This document shows, in pieces, positions 27,384-34,935 of a stretch of DNA of 64,000 nt. This DNA is from Collinsella aerofaciens (GTDB lineage: Bacteria; Actinomycetota; Coriobacteriia; Coriobacteriales; Coriobacteriaceae), in NCBI RefSeq assembly GCF_028209395.1, contig NZ_JAQLDQ010000009.1, forward strand, positions 1 to 64,000, written 5' to 3'. Within the stretch, counting starts at the first letter, position 1; each line of letters opens with the position of its first letter. A program made the translations under genes and the position numbers. A model generated the notes under the pieces. That model saw only the letters and a program-made list of their open reading frames with translations. It was not told the origin of the DNA and did not search any database.

Positions 27384-27457
27384 GCCACTCATTAGGGACA
27401 GACTTAAATGACTAGTTGTTGGGGATCAGTCATTGGGGACGTTCTTAAATGACTAGG
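27384..27457. repeat. GGGAC-core element, copy E (two direct units)
   Basis: Two direct copies of TCATT-(a/g)GGGAC-N4-CTTAAATGACTAG occur here: TTAGGGACAGACTTAAATGA and TTGGGGACGTTCTTAAATGA. In each, the flanks TCATT and AATGA can pair, leaving GGGAC...CTT in the loop. Confidence 0.75.
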
Positions 27458-27471
27458 TGTGGCTGCTTGGG

Positions 27472-28113
27472 CTAGGCTGTTAGATCGAGTTCGTAGAGGA
27501 AGCTTTCGCGCGGCATGGCGTGGCGGCGCTCTTCGCGGTTGGCGCGGTGCGTGGCCGTGCGCTTAAAGCCGTGCAACTCGTAGAACTTCCACGAGCAGTT
27601 GGAGTCGGTGTACAGGTGCGCCCTCGTCGCTCCAAGCGAGGACAGGTGCGAGACTGCGGCATCGAGCAGAACCGTGCCAACGCCCAGGCCATGGACATCG
27701 CGATCCACGGCAAGCAGCGTGACCTCGTTGTCGTGCGGCAACGGGCTGCTCTCGAGCAGACGGTTGTTGGTTCGGATGGTTGCGCGTACAAACGAGAGAT
27801 ACTCGGCGCAGGCATCGGGCTCCAGCTCACGCATCTGCGATAGCAGAGCGCGTTCGGTGTCCATCCAATGTTCCTTGACGGTGGCGCCGGAGCTCTGTCC
27901 CGCACGCGCGAGCGAAATGCCACGCGCCTGACCGTCGATTACGGCAACCTGTGAAAACGTCGACGACGAAAGGCAGTAGGCGAGGTCGCACGCGGCCTCA
28001 AGGCGGTTGTACTCATCGTTATCCGAATTGTTATGCCAAAGCTGCTGCAGAATCAGCGCGATGGCGTCGAAGTCTTCGGTATCAAACGGTCGGTAGAGAA
28101 CCCGCGAGACCAT
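27472..28113 (-). CDS. GNAT-family N-acetyltransferase
   Basis: The 213-residue protein shows the GNAT acetyl-CoA site: VTLLAVDRDVHGLGVGTVLL carries the R/Q-x-x-G-x-G/A-like loop (DVHGLGVGT, about residue 141). The C-terminal GATRAHLYTDSNCSWKFYEL then FKRT completes the fold. The acceptor is unknown. GAAAGAGG lies upstream of the ATG. The gene stands alone, divergent from purH. Confidence 0.85.
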   Translation of the reverse strand: MVSRVLYRPFDTEDFDAIALILQQLWHNNSDNDEYNRLEAACDLAYCLSSSTFSQVAVIDGQARGISLARAGQSSGATVKEHWMDTERALLSQMRELEPDACAEYLSFVRATIRTNNRLLESSPLPHDNEVTLLAVDRDVHGLGVGTVLLDAAVSHLSSLGATRAHLYTDSNCSWKFYELHGFKRTATHRANREERRHAMPRESFLYELDLTA

Positions 28114-28390
28114 GGTGCCTCTTTCTTTCGCGGATGCATATCGAGCACAGTTCTACCACGCCGTTGGCATCGAATTATGGTGCCCCTGTGTTCCATGAAC
28201 TCACCGTGCCCGGCGCCGTGCCCATCCCCTCCGCTCGCAAACTTTTTCTGCACATGCGCCCGTTGCGGGATGCATCGATGCGCTCGATGCGCTACATTAA
28301 ATCAGTATTTTCAATGCCGCTGCGCGAGCGCTGCAGATCGACGTATCACCGACTCACAGAGCACGGCGGCGTACCAGACAGGAGGACTGC

Positions 28391-29998
28391 ATGGGATCTG
28401 ATGTGAAGATCGCACGCGCGTTGATCTCGGTTACCGATAAGACGGGCGTCGTCGATTTCGCACGGACGCTGGTTGACGACTTTGGCGTCGAGATCATCTC
28501 TACGGGCGGCACGGCTCGTGCCATCGAGGACGCGGGCGTTCCCGTAACCCCCATCGAGGAGTTCACGGGCTATCCCGAGATGATGGACGGCCGCGTCAAG
28601 ACGCTGCACCCCAAGGTCCACGGCGCGCTGCTTGCCCGTCGCGATTCCGAGCAGCACATGCAAGAGGCCGCTCAGCACGGCATTAAGCTGATCGACCTGG
28701 TCGCCGTCAACCTGTACGAGTTCGAGAAGACCGTCGCCAACCCCGAGGTCACCTTCGCGGATGCCATCGAGCACATCGACATCGGTGGCCCCTCTATGCT
28801 GCGCTCTGCCGCCAAGAACGCCGCGAGCGTTACCGTTATCTCCGACCCGGCCGACTACGACGCCGTCCTGGCTGAGATGCGCGAGACCGGTGGCTGCACC
28901 ACGCTTTCCACCCGTCGTCGCCTGCAGGTGAAGGTCTACCAGACCACCGCCGCCTACGACACGGCTATCTCCCGTTGGCTTGCCGCCCAGGCAAGCGACG
29001 TGGCGGACACCTCTGCCAAGCTCGAGATCTCGCTGGAGAAGGTCGACGACCTGCGCTATGGCGAGAATCCTCAGCAGAAGGCTACGGTCTACCGCTTTGC
29101 CGAGGGCTGCGAGAACACCGCGAGCTCGCAGTTCCCGCTCGTGGGCTCCGAGCAGATCCAGGGCAAGCCGCTCAGCTACAACAACTATCTGGATGCCGAC
29201 GCCGCCTGGAACCTGGTCCGCGAGTTCGACGAGCCGGCCTGCGTGATCCTCAAGCACCAGAACCCCTGCGGTTCCGCCGTTGCCGAGGACATCACGGCCG
29301 CCTACGACCGCGCCTTCGCCTGCGATCCCAAGAGCGCCTTTGGCGGCATCATCGCCTGCAACCGCGAGGTTCCCTTTGATCTGGTTGAGCACTTTGCCGA
29401 TCAGAACAAGCAGTTCGTCGAGGTCATCATCGCCCCGAGCTATACCGATGAGGCGCTCGAGCGCATGGCTAAGCGCCCCAACCTGCGCGTGCTGGCTACC
29501 GGCGGCGTGGACCACGGCGCCCAGGTGGAGCTGCGCTCCGTCGACGGCGGCATGCTGGTGCAGGAGGTCGACCACGTGACCGAGGATCCCGCGACCTTTA
29601 CGTTCCCCACTGACCGCAAGCCCACCGACGCCGAGATGGCCGAGCTCGAGTTTGCCTGGAAGGTCTGCAAGGGCGTTAAGTCCAACGCCATCTTGGTTTC
29701 CAAGGGCAAGGCCGGCATTGGCATGGGCCCGGGTCAGCCCAACCGCGTTGACTCTGCGCTGCTTGCCTGCGAGCGTGCCGAGGACTTCTGCGAGCGCGAG
29801 GGCGTGGAGAAGGGCGGCTTTGCCTGTGCAAGCGACGCGTTCTTCCCGTTCCGCGACAATGTTGACGTGCTCGCCGCGCACGGTGTGACCTGCATCATCC
29901 AGCCCGGCGGCTCCAAGCGCGACGACGAGAGCATCCAGGCCTGCAATGAGCACAATATTGCTATGGTGTTTACGGGCGCTCGCCACTTCCGCCACTAA
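28391..29998 (+). CDS. purH: Bifunctional AICAR formyltransferase / IMP cyclohydrolase
   Basis: It catalyses the last two steps of purine synthesis; AICAR is also the by-product of the HisH/HisF reaction encoded in this window. The 535 residues contain the IMP cyclohydrolase domain ([44 protein letters not shown]) and the formyltransferase domain with catalytic Lys-His in [18 protein letters not shown] and [10 protein letters not shown] are also present. GGAGGAC lies 5 nt before the ATG. It stands as a single gene ended by a terminator at 30027. Confidence 0.97.
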   Translation: MGSDVKIARALISVTDKTGVVDFARTLVDDFGVEIISTGGTARAIEDAGVPVTPIEEFTGYPEMMDGRVKTLHPKVHGALLARRDSEQHMQEAAQHGIKLIDLVAVNLYEFEKTVANPEVTFADAIEHIDIGGPSMLRSAAKNAASVTVISDPADYDAVLAEMRETGGCTTLSTRRRLQVKVYQTTAAYDTAISRWLAAQASDVADTSAKLEISLEKVDDLRYGENPQQKATVYRFAEGCENTASSQFPLVGSEQIQGKPLSYNNYLDADAAWNLVREFDEPACVILKHQNPCGSAVAEDITAAYDRAFACDPKSAFGGIIACNREVPFDLVEHFADQNKQFVEVIIAPSYTDEALERMAKRPNLRVLATGGVDHGAQVELRSVDGGMLVQEVDHVTEDPATFTFPTDRKPTDAEMAELEFAWKVCKGVKSNAILVSKGKAGIGMGPGQPNRVDSALLACERAEDFCEREGVEKGGFACASDAFFPFRDNVDVLAAHGVTCIIQPGGSKRDDESIQACNEHNIAMVFTGARHFRH

Positions 29999-30026
29999 GT
30001 TCCGCTTTGGGACAAAATAATCTCCG

Positions 30027-30063
30027 CAAAAGACGGCTGCTCCGTTTGGAGGGCCGTCTTTTT
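30027..30063 (+). terminator. Terminator after purH
   Basis: AAAGACGGC pairs with GCCGTCTTT around about 16 nt, followed by TTT. Confidence 0.85.
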
Positions 30064-30103
30064 GGTATAAGAGGACGGAATGACTAACACGAAAGGTACA
30101 ACC

Positions 30104-30811
30104 ATGCCCCAGATTGATGAAGCCGAGCTGTTTGGCAATGCCGAGGATCAGCGTGCGTACGAGGACTTTTGCGCCAATCAGGAGGCGGTCGAGAAGTTTA
30201 CGCTCGACAAGCCCGCGCTTGTCTGCCGTTGGCGCATGTCCAATAAAAAGGTGCCCATGCTCAACCGCCACATTCGCGCACTGTCCGAGCGCTTGGTGCA
30301 GGGCGAGCCGCTTACCCATAACATGCTCAGCTGGGCCAAGCAGCACGTTGAGTGGTCGCTTGCCGAGGGCGATTACACCGCACGCGACGGCGTGCTCATG
30401 CTGGTGATCGACGTTAACGGCAACGCCGCCATGACGGTGGGGGAGTACGAGCCGCTCGCCGATACGTCGGCCAAGGCGCTGCGTGCCCGCTCCGCCGAGG
30501 CCCGCTCCGAGGCCGACGAAACCGGCGTGGCGCCCGAGCTGCTCGCCGCTGTCAACAACGGCGAGCTCGCCTTTGTGGCGCCGGCGGACGAGTTTCTGTG
30601 CGGCACGGCGACGCTCATCGAGCAGTTGGCCCAGACCAAGGGCATCCCAGTCACGCGCGTAGACATTCCCGCGCAGCTTAAGGGCGCGCTGTTCCTAGTG
30701 AGCGACGAACACGGCGTGATCCCCGCGACCGAGACGAACGCCGCCGAGGCCGACGCCGCCACGGTCGCCTTCTTCGCCGAAGGCTACGAAAAGCTCCGTG
30801 CCCGCCGCTAA
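30104..30811 (+). CDS. Conserved-looking protein of unknown function
   Basis: The 235-residue protein was not recognised. It has an acidic N-terminus (QIDEAELFGNAEDQRAYEDF), a middle with alternating strands (VLMLVIDVNGNAAMTVGEYE), and a C-terminal segment GTATLIEQLAQTKGIPVTRV then FLVSDEHGVIPA. No signal peptide or membrane segment is seen, so it is probably cytosolic. ATG 30104 has CGAAAGG upstream and is preferred over 30080. It stands 24 codons after the purH terminator as a single gene. Confidence 0.7.
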   Translation: MPQIDEAELFGNAEDQRAYEDFCANQEAVEKFTLDKPALVCRWRMSNKKVPMLNRHIRALSERLVQGEPLTHNMLSWAKQHVEWSLAEGDYTARDGVLMLVIDVNGNAAMTVGEYEPLADTSAKALRARSAEARSEADETGVAPELLAAVNNGELAFVAPADEFLCGTATLIEQLAQTKGIPVTRVDIPAQLKGALFLVSDEHGVIPATETNAAEADAATVAFFAEGYEKLRARR

Positions 30812-30985
30812 ATGATGTTTCTGGGACGGGGATTAAAAACTCATTTAATTCCCGTGCTCGTCGCGAGCGAGAGGCAAGCCTCTGCCACTCGCGAACAGTT
30901 CTGTCACTTTGGTGCCGCGTGAGGCGCGTATCTGCGGATCCGCGGTCATAATGGGGCAAGACAACCAAGAGGGGGGGCGGAATCC

Positions 30986-31657
30986 ATGGCGCTAATCTAT
31001 ATCGTTGAGGACGACGAGCCCATTCGTCGTGAACTTATCGACATCCTTGCCCGCGCCGGGTTTGAAATCGAGGCCTGCGAATCGTTTGAGCATGTCTCGC
31101 GCGATATTCTCGCCGCCGCGCCCGACCTGGTGCTGCTCGACCTCACGCTTCCCGTCAAGGACGGCCAGCATATCTGCCACGAGGTTCGCCGCGAATCCGA
31201 GGTTCCCATCATCGTCCTCACGTCGCGCACGACCGAGATCGACGAGGTCATGGCCATGACGCTCGGCGCGGACGACTTTGTTCCCAAGCCCTACAGCGCC
31301 CGTGTGCTCGTGGCGCGCATCAATGCCTTGCTGCGTCGCACCGCGGCGGCGGGCGAGCGCAGCACGCTCGTCCACAAGGGACTGGAGCTCGACCTCGCAC
31401 GCTCCATGGTCACCAACACGCAAACGGGCACCAGCACCGAGCTCACAAAAAACGAACTGCGTATTCTCTCGCTGCTTCTGAGCCGCGCGGGCAAGATTGT
31501 TTCGCGCTCGGCCATCATGCAGGATCTGTGGGACTCCGACGCCTTCGTGGACGACAATACGCTTACCGTCAACATCAACCGCCTGCGCACCACGCTCGAA
31601 AAAATCGGCATCAAGGGGTATTTGACGACGCACCGCGGCCAAGGCTATTCGGTCTAG
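30986..31657 (+). CDS. OmpR-family response regulator (BceR/GraR-like)
   Basis: The 223-residue regulator has the receiver pocket IVEDDEP, phospho-acceptor Asp52 (LVLLDLTLP) and Lys101 (FVPKPYSA). A winged-helix domain near 125-223 follows (ELTKNELRILSLLLSRAGK, TVNINRLRTTLEK, THRGQGYSV). The sequence style matches regulators paired with intramembrane-sensing kinases of antimicrobial-peptide detoxification modules. The kinase follows 9 nt later. Confidence 0.92.
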   Translation: MALIYIVEDDEPIRRELIDILARAGFEIEACESFEHVSRDILAAAPDLVLLDLTLPVKDGQHICHEVRRESEVPIIVLTSRTTEIDEVMAMTLGADDFVPKPYSARVLVARINALLRRTAAAGERSTLVHKGLELDLARSMVTNTQTGTSTELTKNELRILSLLLSRAGKIVSRSAIMQDLWDSDAFVDDNTLTVNINRLRTTLEKIGIKGYLTTHRGQGYSV

Positions 31658-31666
31658 AGGCCGGCT

Positions 31667-32710
31667 ATGTCGTTTGCCAAGTTCTTTAAAGACGCGCTGC
31701 TTCCCGTCGCCGTGTGGACGTGCGGCGTGCTGCTGAGCTGCTTTGTGCTGACGGTCGCCGGTGCACCCGTTTCTATCGTGGTCGTGGCGGTTGGCGTGTC
31801 CTTTATCTTTGGTATGCTCGGCATCGTGATCGAGTACGCTCGCCGTCGCCGTTTTCTGCGTCAGTTGGAGCGCGCGGCAGAGGAGCTCGAGAGTCCCGCA
31901 TGGGTGCAAGAGATGGTGCAATGCCCGACCTATGCCGAGGGCGAGCTCGAATACGAGGTCTTGCGCCGGGTGGGCAAAGCCGCCTGCGACGAGGTTGCCG
32001 AAGGCAGGCGTCAGACCGATGACTATCGCGACTATATCGAGAGCTGGGTCCACGAGGCCAAGCTGCCCCTGGCGGCGGCTCACCTGATTTTGGAAAACCT
32101 GGACAGCAGCGAAGACGACCTGTCGCGCGTGGACGACCTGGCACGCGAACTTGCTCGCGTGGAGCGCTATATCGACCAGGCGCTGTACTACGCGCGCTCG
32201 GAAGTCGTGGAGCGCGACTACCTGATTCGCCGCTGGGATCTCAAAACCTTGGTGACGGGCGCGATTAAAGCCAACGCGCGCGAGCTCATTGCGGCGCATG
32301 TGGCCCCGGTGTGCGAGAACCTCGACTTCGAGGTCTTTACCGACGAGAAGTGGCTCGAGTTTATTCTGGGCCAGCTCATTCAGAACAGCATTAAATATGC
32401 GCGTGAGGACGGCGCAAAGATCGTGTTTTCGGGTGCGTTGCTGGACGAGGGCCTGGCAAGCGAGCGCATCGAGCTTACCGTCGCGGACAACGGCTGCGGC
32501 GTGTGTGCGGCAGACCTACCGCGCGTGTTCGAGAAGGGCTTTACCGGCGACAACGGCCGCACCACCAAGCGCGCAACGGGCATCGGTCTCTATCTGGTGG
32601 CACGCCTGTGTTCCAAGATGGGCATCGACGTCACCGCAGCATCCGAGCCCGGCGAAGGCTTTGTCGTCACGTTCGCCTTCTCGACGAACAAGTTCCAATA
32701 CTTTGAGTAA
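31667..32710 (+). CDS. Intramembrane-sensing histidine kinase (BceS/GraS-like)
   Basis: A 347-residue kinase with two close membrane helices (about 12-31 and 36-56) and almost no extracellular loop, the hallmark of intramembrane-sensing kinases. The phospho-acceptor is His129 in ESWVHEAKLPL. The ATPase domain shows GQLIQNSIKYA, DNGCGVC and GIGLYLVARLCSKMG. Kinases of this type usually sense through a BceAB-type ABC transporter; no such transporter is encoded nearby. A terminator follows at 32741. Confidence 0.9.
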   Translation: MSFAKFFKDALLPVAVWTCGVLLSCFVLTVAGAPVSIVVVAVGVSFIFGMLGIVIEYARRRRFLRQLERAAEELESPAWVQEMVQCPTYAEGELEYEVLRRVGKAACDEVAEGRRQTDDYRDYIESWVHEAKLPLAAAHLILENLDSSEDDLSRVDDLARELARVERYIDQALYYARSEVVERDYLIRRWDLKTLVTGAIKANARELIAAHVAPVCENLDFEVFTDEKWLEFILGQLIQNSIKYAREDGAKIVFSGALLDEGLASERIELTVADNGCGVCAADLPRVFEKGFTGDNGRTTKRATGIGLYLVARLCSKMGIDVTAASEPGEGFVVTFAFSTNKFQYFE

Positions 32711-32740
32711 CGCACACGGCAAACGCCCGTCCAAACAAAA

Positions 32741-32766
32741 CGTGCCGCCCCAAACGGGGCGGCACG
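32741..32766 (+). terminator. Terminator after the kinase gene
   Basis: CGTGCCGCCCC and GGGGCGGCACG form a perfect stem with AAAC in the loop, followed by CATTCTTCT. The U-tract is weak. Confidence 0.7.
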
Positions 32767-32807
32767 CCATTCTTCTATCAGACAACTCGCTGAAGTAAGG
32801 CTGCGAA

Positions 32808-32900
32808 GGCCGCGGGGCCGGGAGGGGTTTCCTAAGGGCACATCCCGCAGCCGCAACGCGGCGAGGACGTGCCCGTGGAAACCCCGCAGGCCCCGCGGCC
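32808..32900. repeat. Long GC-rich palindrome between convergent genes
   Basis: The arm from GGCCGCGGGGCC (32808 on) through GGGGTTTCC and GGGCAC pairs with the arm ending GGCCCCGCGGCC at 32900, about 36 nt per side with small internal loops. It lies between the kinase and uspA gene ends. Confidence 0.75.
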
Positions 32901-32913
32901 GGTGGGAGCAACG

Positions 32914-33351
32914 CTACTTCACGACCAAGATGTCGCAGTCCGTATTGCGCAGCAGGAACGTCGAAATCGAGCCCAGCAGCGCATACTTGATCGAGGACAG
33001 GCCGCGTGCGCCGCAGAGCACCAGGTCGGGCTTGACTACGTCGAGCATCTCGTCCTTGAGCGTCTCGCGAATACGGCCGGCGCGAATCATGACCTCGACC
33101 TCGGGAATATCGGGATTGGCCTTGGCCTCTTCGAGCTGCTTGGCGATGGAGTTCTTAAATGCCTCCTCTAGGCCGTTGACCAGATCGACCGGATAGGAAC
33201 CGGCGCTCTCGAGCGCCGTGGAATCGATAACATGGCCGATGATTAGCTTGGCGCCGTTGTTCGCGGCGACCTTGATGGCGCGTGCGAGCACAAAATCCTG
33301 CTGTTCAGTACCGTCGAGTGAAACAAATACCTTGGTGTAGCCCTCGTTCAT
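32914..33351 (-). CDS. Universal stress protein (UspA family)
   Basis: The 145-residue protein is a single Usp domain of the ATP-binding kind. It starts KVFVSLDGTEQQD, with the adenine-binding Asp, and ends with the phosphate loop GARGLSSIKYALLGSIS followed by the C-terminal strand CDILVVK. It is cytosolic; the precise role is unknown. AAGGAGG lies 5 nt before the ATG. It is divergent from uppP. Confidence 0.93.
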   Translation of the reverse strand: MNEGYTKVFVSLDGTEQQDFVLARAIKVAANNGAKLIIGHVIDSTALESAGSYPVDLVNGLEEAFKNSIAKQLEEAKANPDIPEVEVMIRAGRIRETLKDEMLDVVKPDLVLCGARGLSSIKYALLGSISTFLLRNTDCDILVVK

Positions 33352-33598
33352 GGTTTCCTCCTTGGTCTATCGCACGGGCGCGGGGCTCGTGCGTCGGGCG
33401 GGCGCGGGCGCGTTGGCCGCCGGACACTTTATCTTGTTGCAGTTATACCCAAGGATTTCGGTTTGACCGCTCGCAATTCTGTGAACGGACGAGTTTTTTG
33501 GTAAGGGTAGGCGCAGACGCGCCCGAACGGTTGATAATGGAACATCGCCCGCACCGTCCGCAGAACAATATCGGCGGGTGTCTAACGAGGGGGTCCCT

Positions 33599-34579
33599 TT
33601 GGATATCATCGAGCTTCTAAAATCTGCCTTCATGGGCCTGGTCGAGGGCATCACCGAATGGCTGCCCGTCTCGTCGACCGGTCACATGATCTTGGTGGAC
33701 GAGTTCGTTAAGATGAACGTGAGCGAGACGTTCTGGAACATGTTCCTGGTCGTGATTCAGCTTGGCGCCATTTTGGCCGTCTGCGTCCTGTTCTTCCATG
33801 AGCTCAACCCGTTCTCGCCCAGCAAGGGCAAGGAGGGCCGTCGCGACACGTGGGTGCTGTGGGGCAAGATCGTGCTCGGCTGCATTCCTGCGGCGGCGAT
33901 CGGCCTGCCGCTCAACGACTGGATGGAGGAGCATTTCTACAATGCTCCTGTCGTGGCGCTGGCGCTCATTGTGTACGGCGTGCTGTTTATCGTGATCGAG
34001 AACTGGCGCGCGAGCAAGCGCGAGGAAATGGCCGTTGCCGGTTCGTTTGGTTCGCGTGCTGTGGTGTCGGGTGGACGTCCTGCCGGTGCGCACTTTGCGG
34101 CGCCCGCCGCGGCTACCGCTGAGGATGAGGACGATGACGAGGATCTGGACTTTGGTTCCATCACCACGCTCGAGGATCTAAGCTGGAAGACTGCGCTGGG
34201 TATCGGCTGCTTCCAGGTGCTTTCGCTGATTCCGGGCACGTCGCGCTCCGGCTCCACCATCATCGGTGGCTTGCTTTTGGGCTGCACGCGTTCGGTGGCG
34301 TCCAAGTTTACGTTCTTCCTGGCCATCCCTGTCATGTTTGGCGCGAGCGCGCTCAAGCTGGTCAAGTATTTCATCAAGGGCGGCACGTTCGGTGCCAACG
34401 AGGTCGCTATCTTGGGCGTGGGCTGCGTTGTGGCCTTTGTGGTTTCGCTCATCGCCATCAAGTGGCTCATGGGCTTCGTCCGCCGTCACGACTTTAAGTG
34501 CTTCGGCGTCTACCGCATCATCCTGGGCATCGTGGTGCTTGCATACTTCTTCGTTCTGGAGCCTATGCTCGGCCTGTAA
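33599..34579 (+). CDS. uppP: Undecaprenyl-diphosphatase
   Basis: An integral membrane enzyme (BacA/UppP) that recycles undecaprenyl pyrophosphate for cell-wall synthesis and gives bacitracin tolerance. Active-site segments are GLVEGITEWLPVSSTGHM at the N-terminus and SLIPGTSRSGSTIIGGLLLG in the second half. The start is probably TTG 33599, with GAGGGGG 4 nt upstream; an in-frame GTG at 33578 would give an unusual N-terminus. An insert of about 50 residues (140-190), Ala-rich then very acidic (EDEDDDEDLDFG), splits the two halves and is not usual for the family. Confidence 0.93.
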   Translation: MDIIELLKSAFMGLVEGITEWLPVSSTGHMILVDEFVKMNVSETFWNMFLVVIQLGAILAVCVLFFHELNPFSPSKGKEGRRDTWVLWGKIVLGCIPAAAIGLPLNDWMEEHFYNAPVVALALIVYGVLFIVIENWRASKREEMAVAGSFGSRAVVSGGRPAGAHFAAPAAATAEDEDDDEDLDFGSITTLEDLSWKTALGIGCFQVLSLIPGTSRSGSTIIGGLLLGCTRSVASKFTFFLAIPVMFGASALKLVKYFIKGGTFGANEVAILGVGCVVAFVVSLIAIKWLMGFVRRHDFKCFGVYRIILGIVVLAYFFVLEPMLGL

Positions 34580-34623
34580 CTTGGTTGACGCTGCGCGGCG
34601 GCCAGAACGACAACTTGTCATTC

Positions 34624-34666
34624 AAAGAGGGCGGCATGACCAAAAGGTCTATGCCGCCCTCTTTTC
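34624..34666 (+). terminator. Terminator after uppP
   Basis: AAAGAGGGCGGCAT pairs with ATGCCGCCCTCTTT, loop GACCAAAAGGTCT, ending in TTTTC. Confidence 0.85.
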
Positions 34667-34730
34667 ATGCCAATTTGTTCGCCCTGGCCGCCGCTCGCTG
34701 CTGCTGCCATGATATCGGTGGCTCCCTGGT

Positions 34731-34795
34731 TGGTGCATTGGGGTCAGGTTACTTTGCGACAACATGGTGCAGACTAACCTGACCCCATTGCACCA
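34731..34795. repeat. GGGGTCAGG-core palindrome, copy F (TGGTGCA stem)
   Basis: TGGTGCATTGGGGTCAGGTT at the left pairs with the arm ending AACCTGACCCCATTGCACCA at the right (21 nt each, one mismatch). The middle contains further GTGCA blocks. It shares its stem and core with copy I at 47013. Confidence 0.85.
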
Positions 34796-34935
34796 AATCC
34801 GCTGGGGCGGGCCTGACGGTGGCGCACGGAGTCGTGGTGTGATTTGCGTCGGTGTCCGCGCGGCTCGGTATACTGGTACGGCTCAAACTATGGCGCCGCC
34901 CGCAGGCGCGCCGTCCGTCAGATGAGGAGTCGCCC

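Larger units (their letters stand above)
27020..27471. other. 452-nt intergenic region rich in repeats
   Basis: It holds a terminator (27196-27240), a pair of inverted 17-mers (27148-27164 and 27331-27347) and GGGGAC-type element E (27384-27457). No open reading frame of note. Confidence 0.7.
34580..34935. other. 356-nt intergenic region
   Basis: It holds the uppP terminator (34624-34666), GGGGTCAGG-core palindrome F (34731-34795) and, before pcrA, a TATACT hexamer at about 34870 that may be a -10 box. No further gene. Confidence 0.6.

Noticed and set aside
28346..30346. 666-codon open frame on the - strand
   Set aside because: Antisense to purH, whose family identity is certain.
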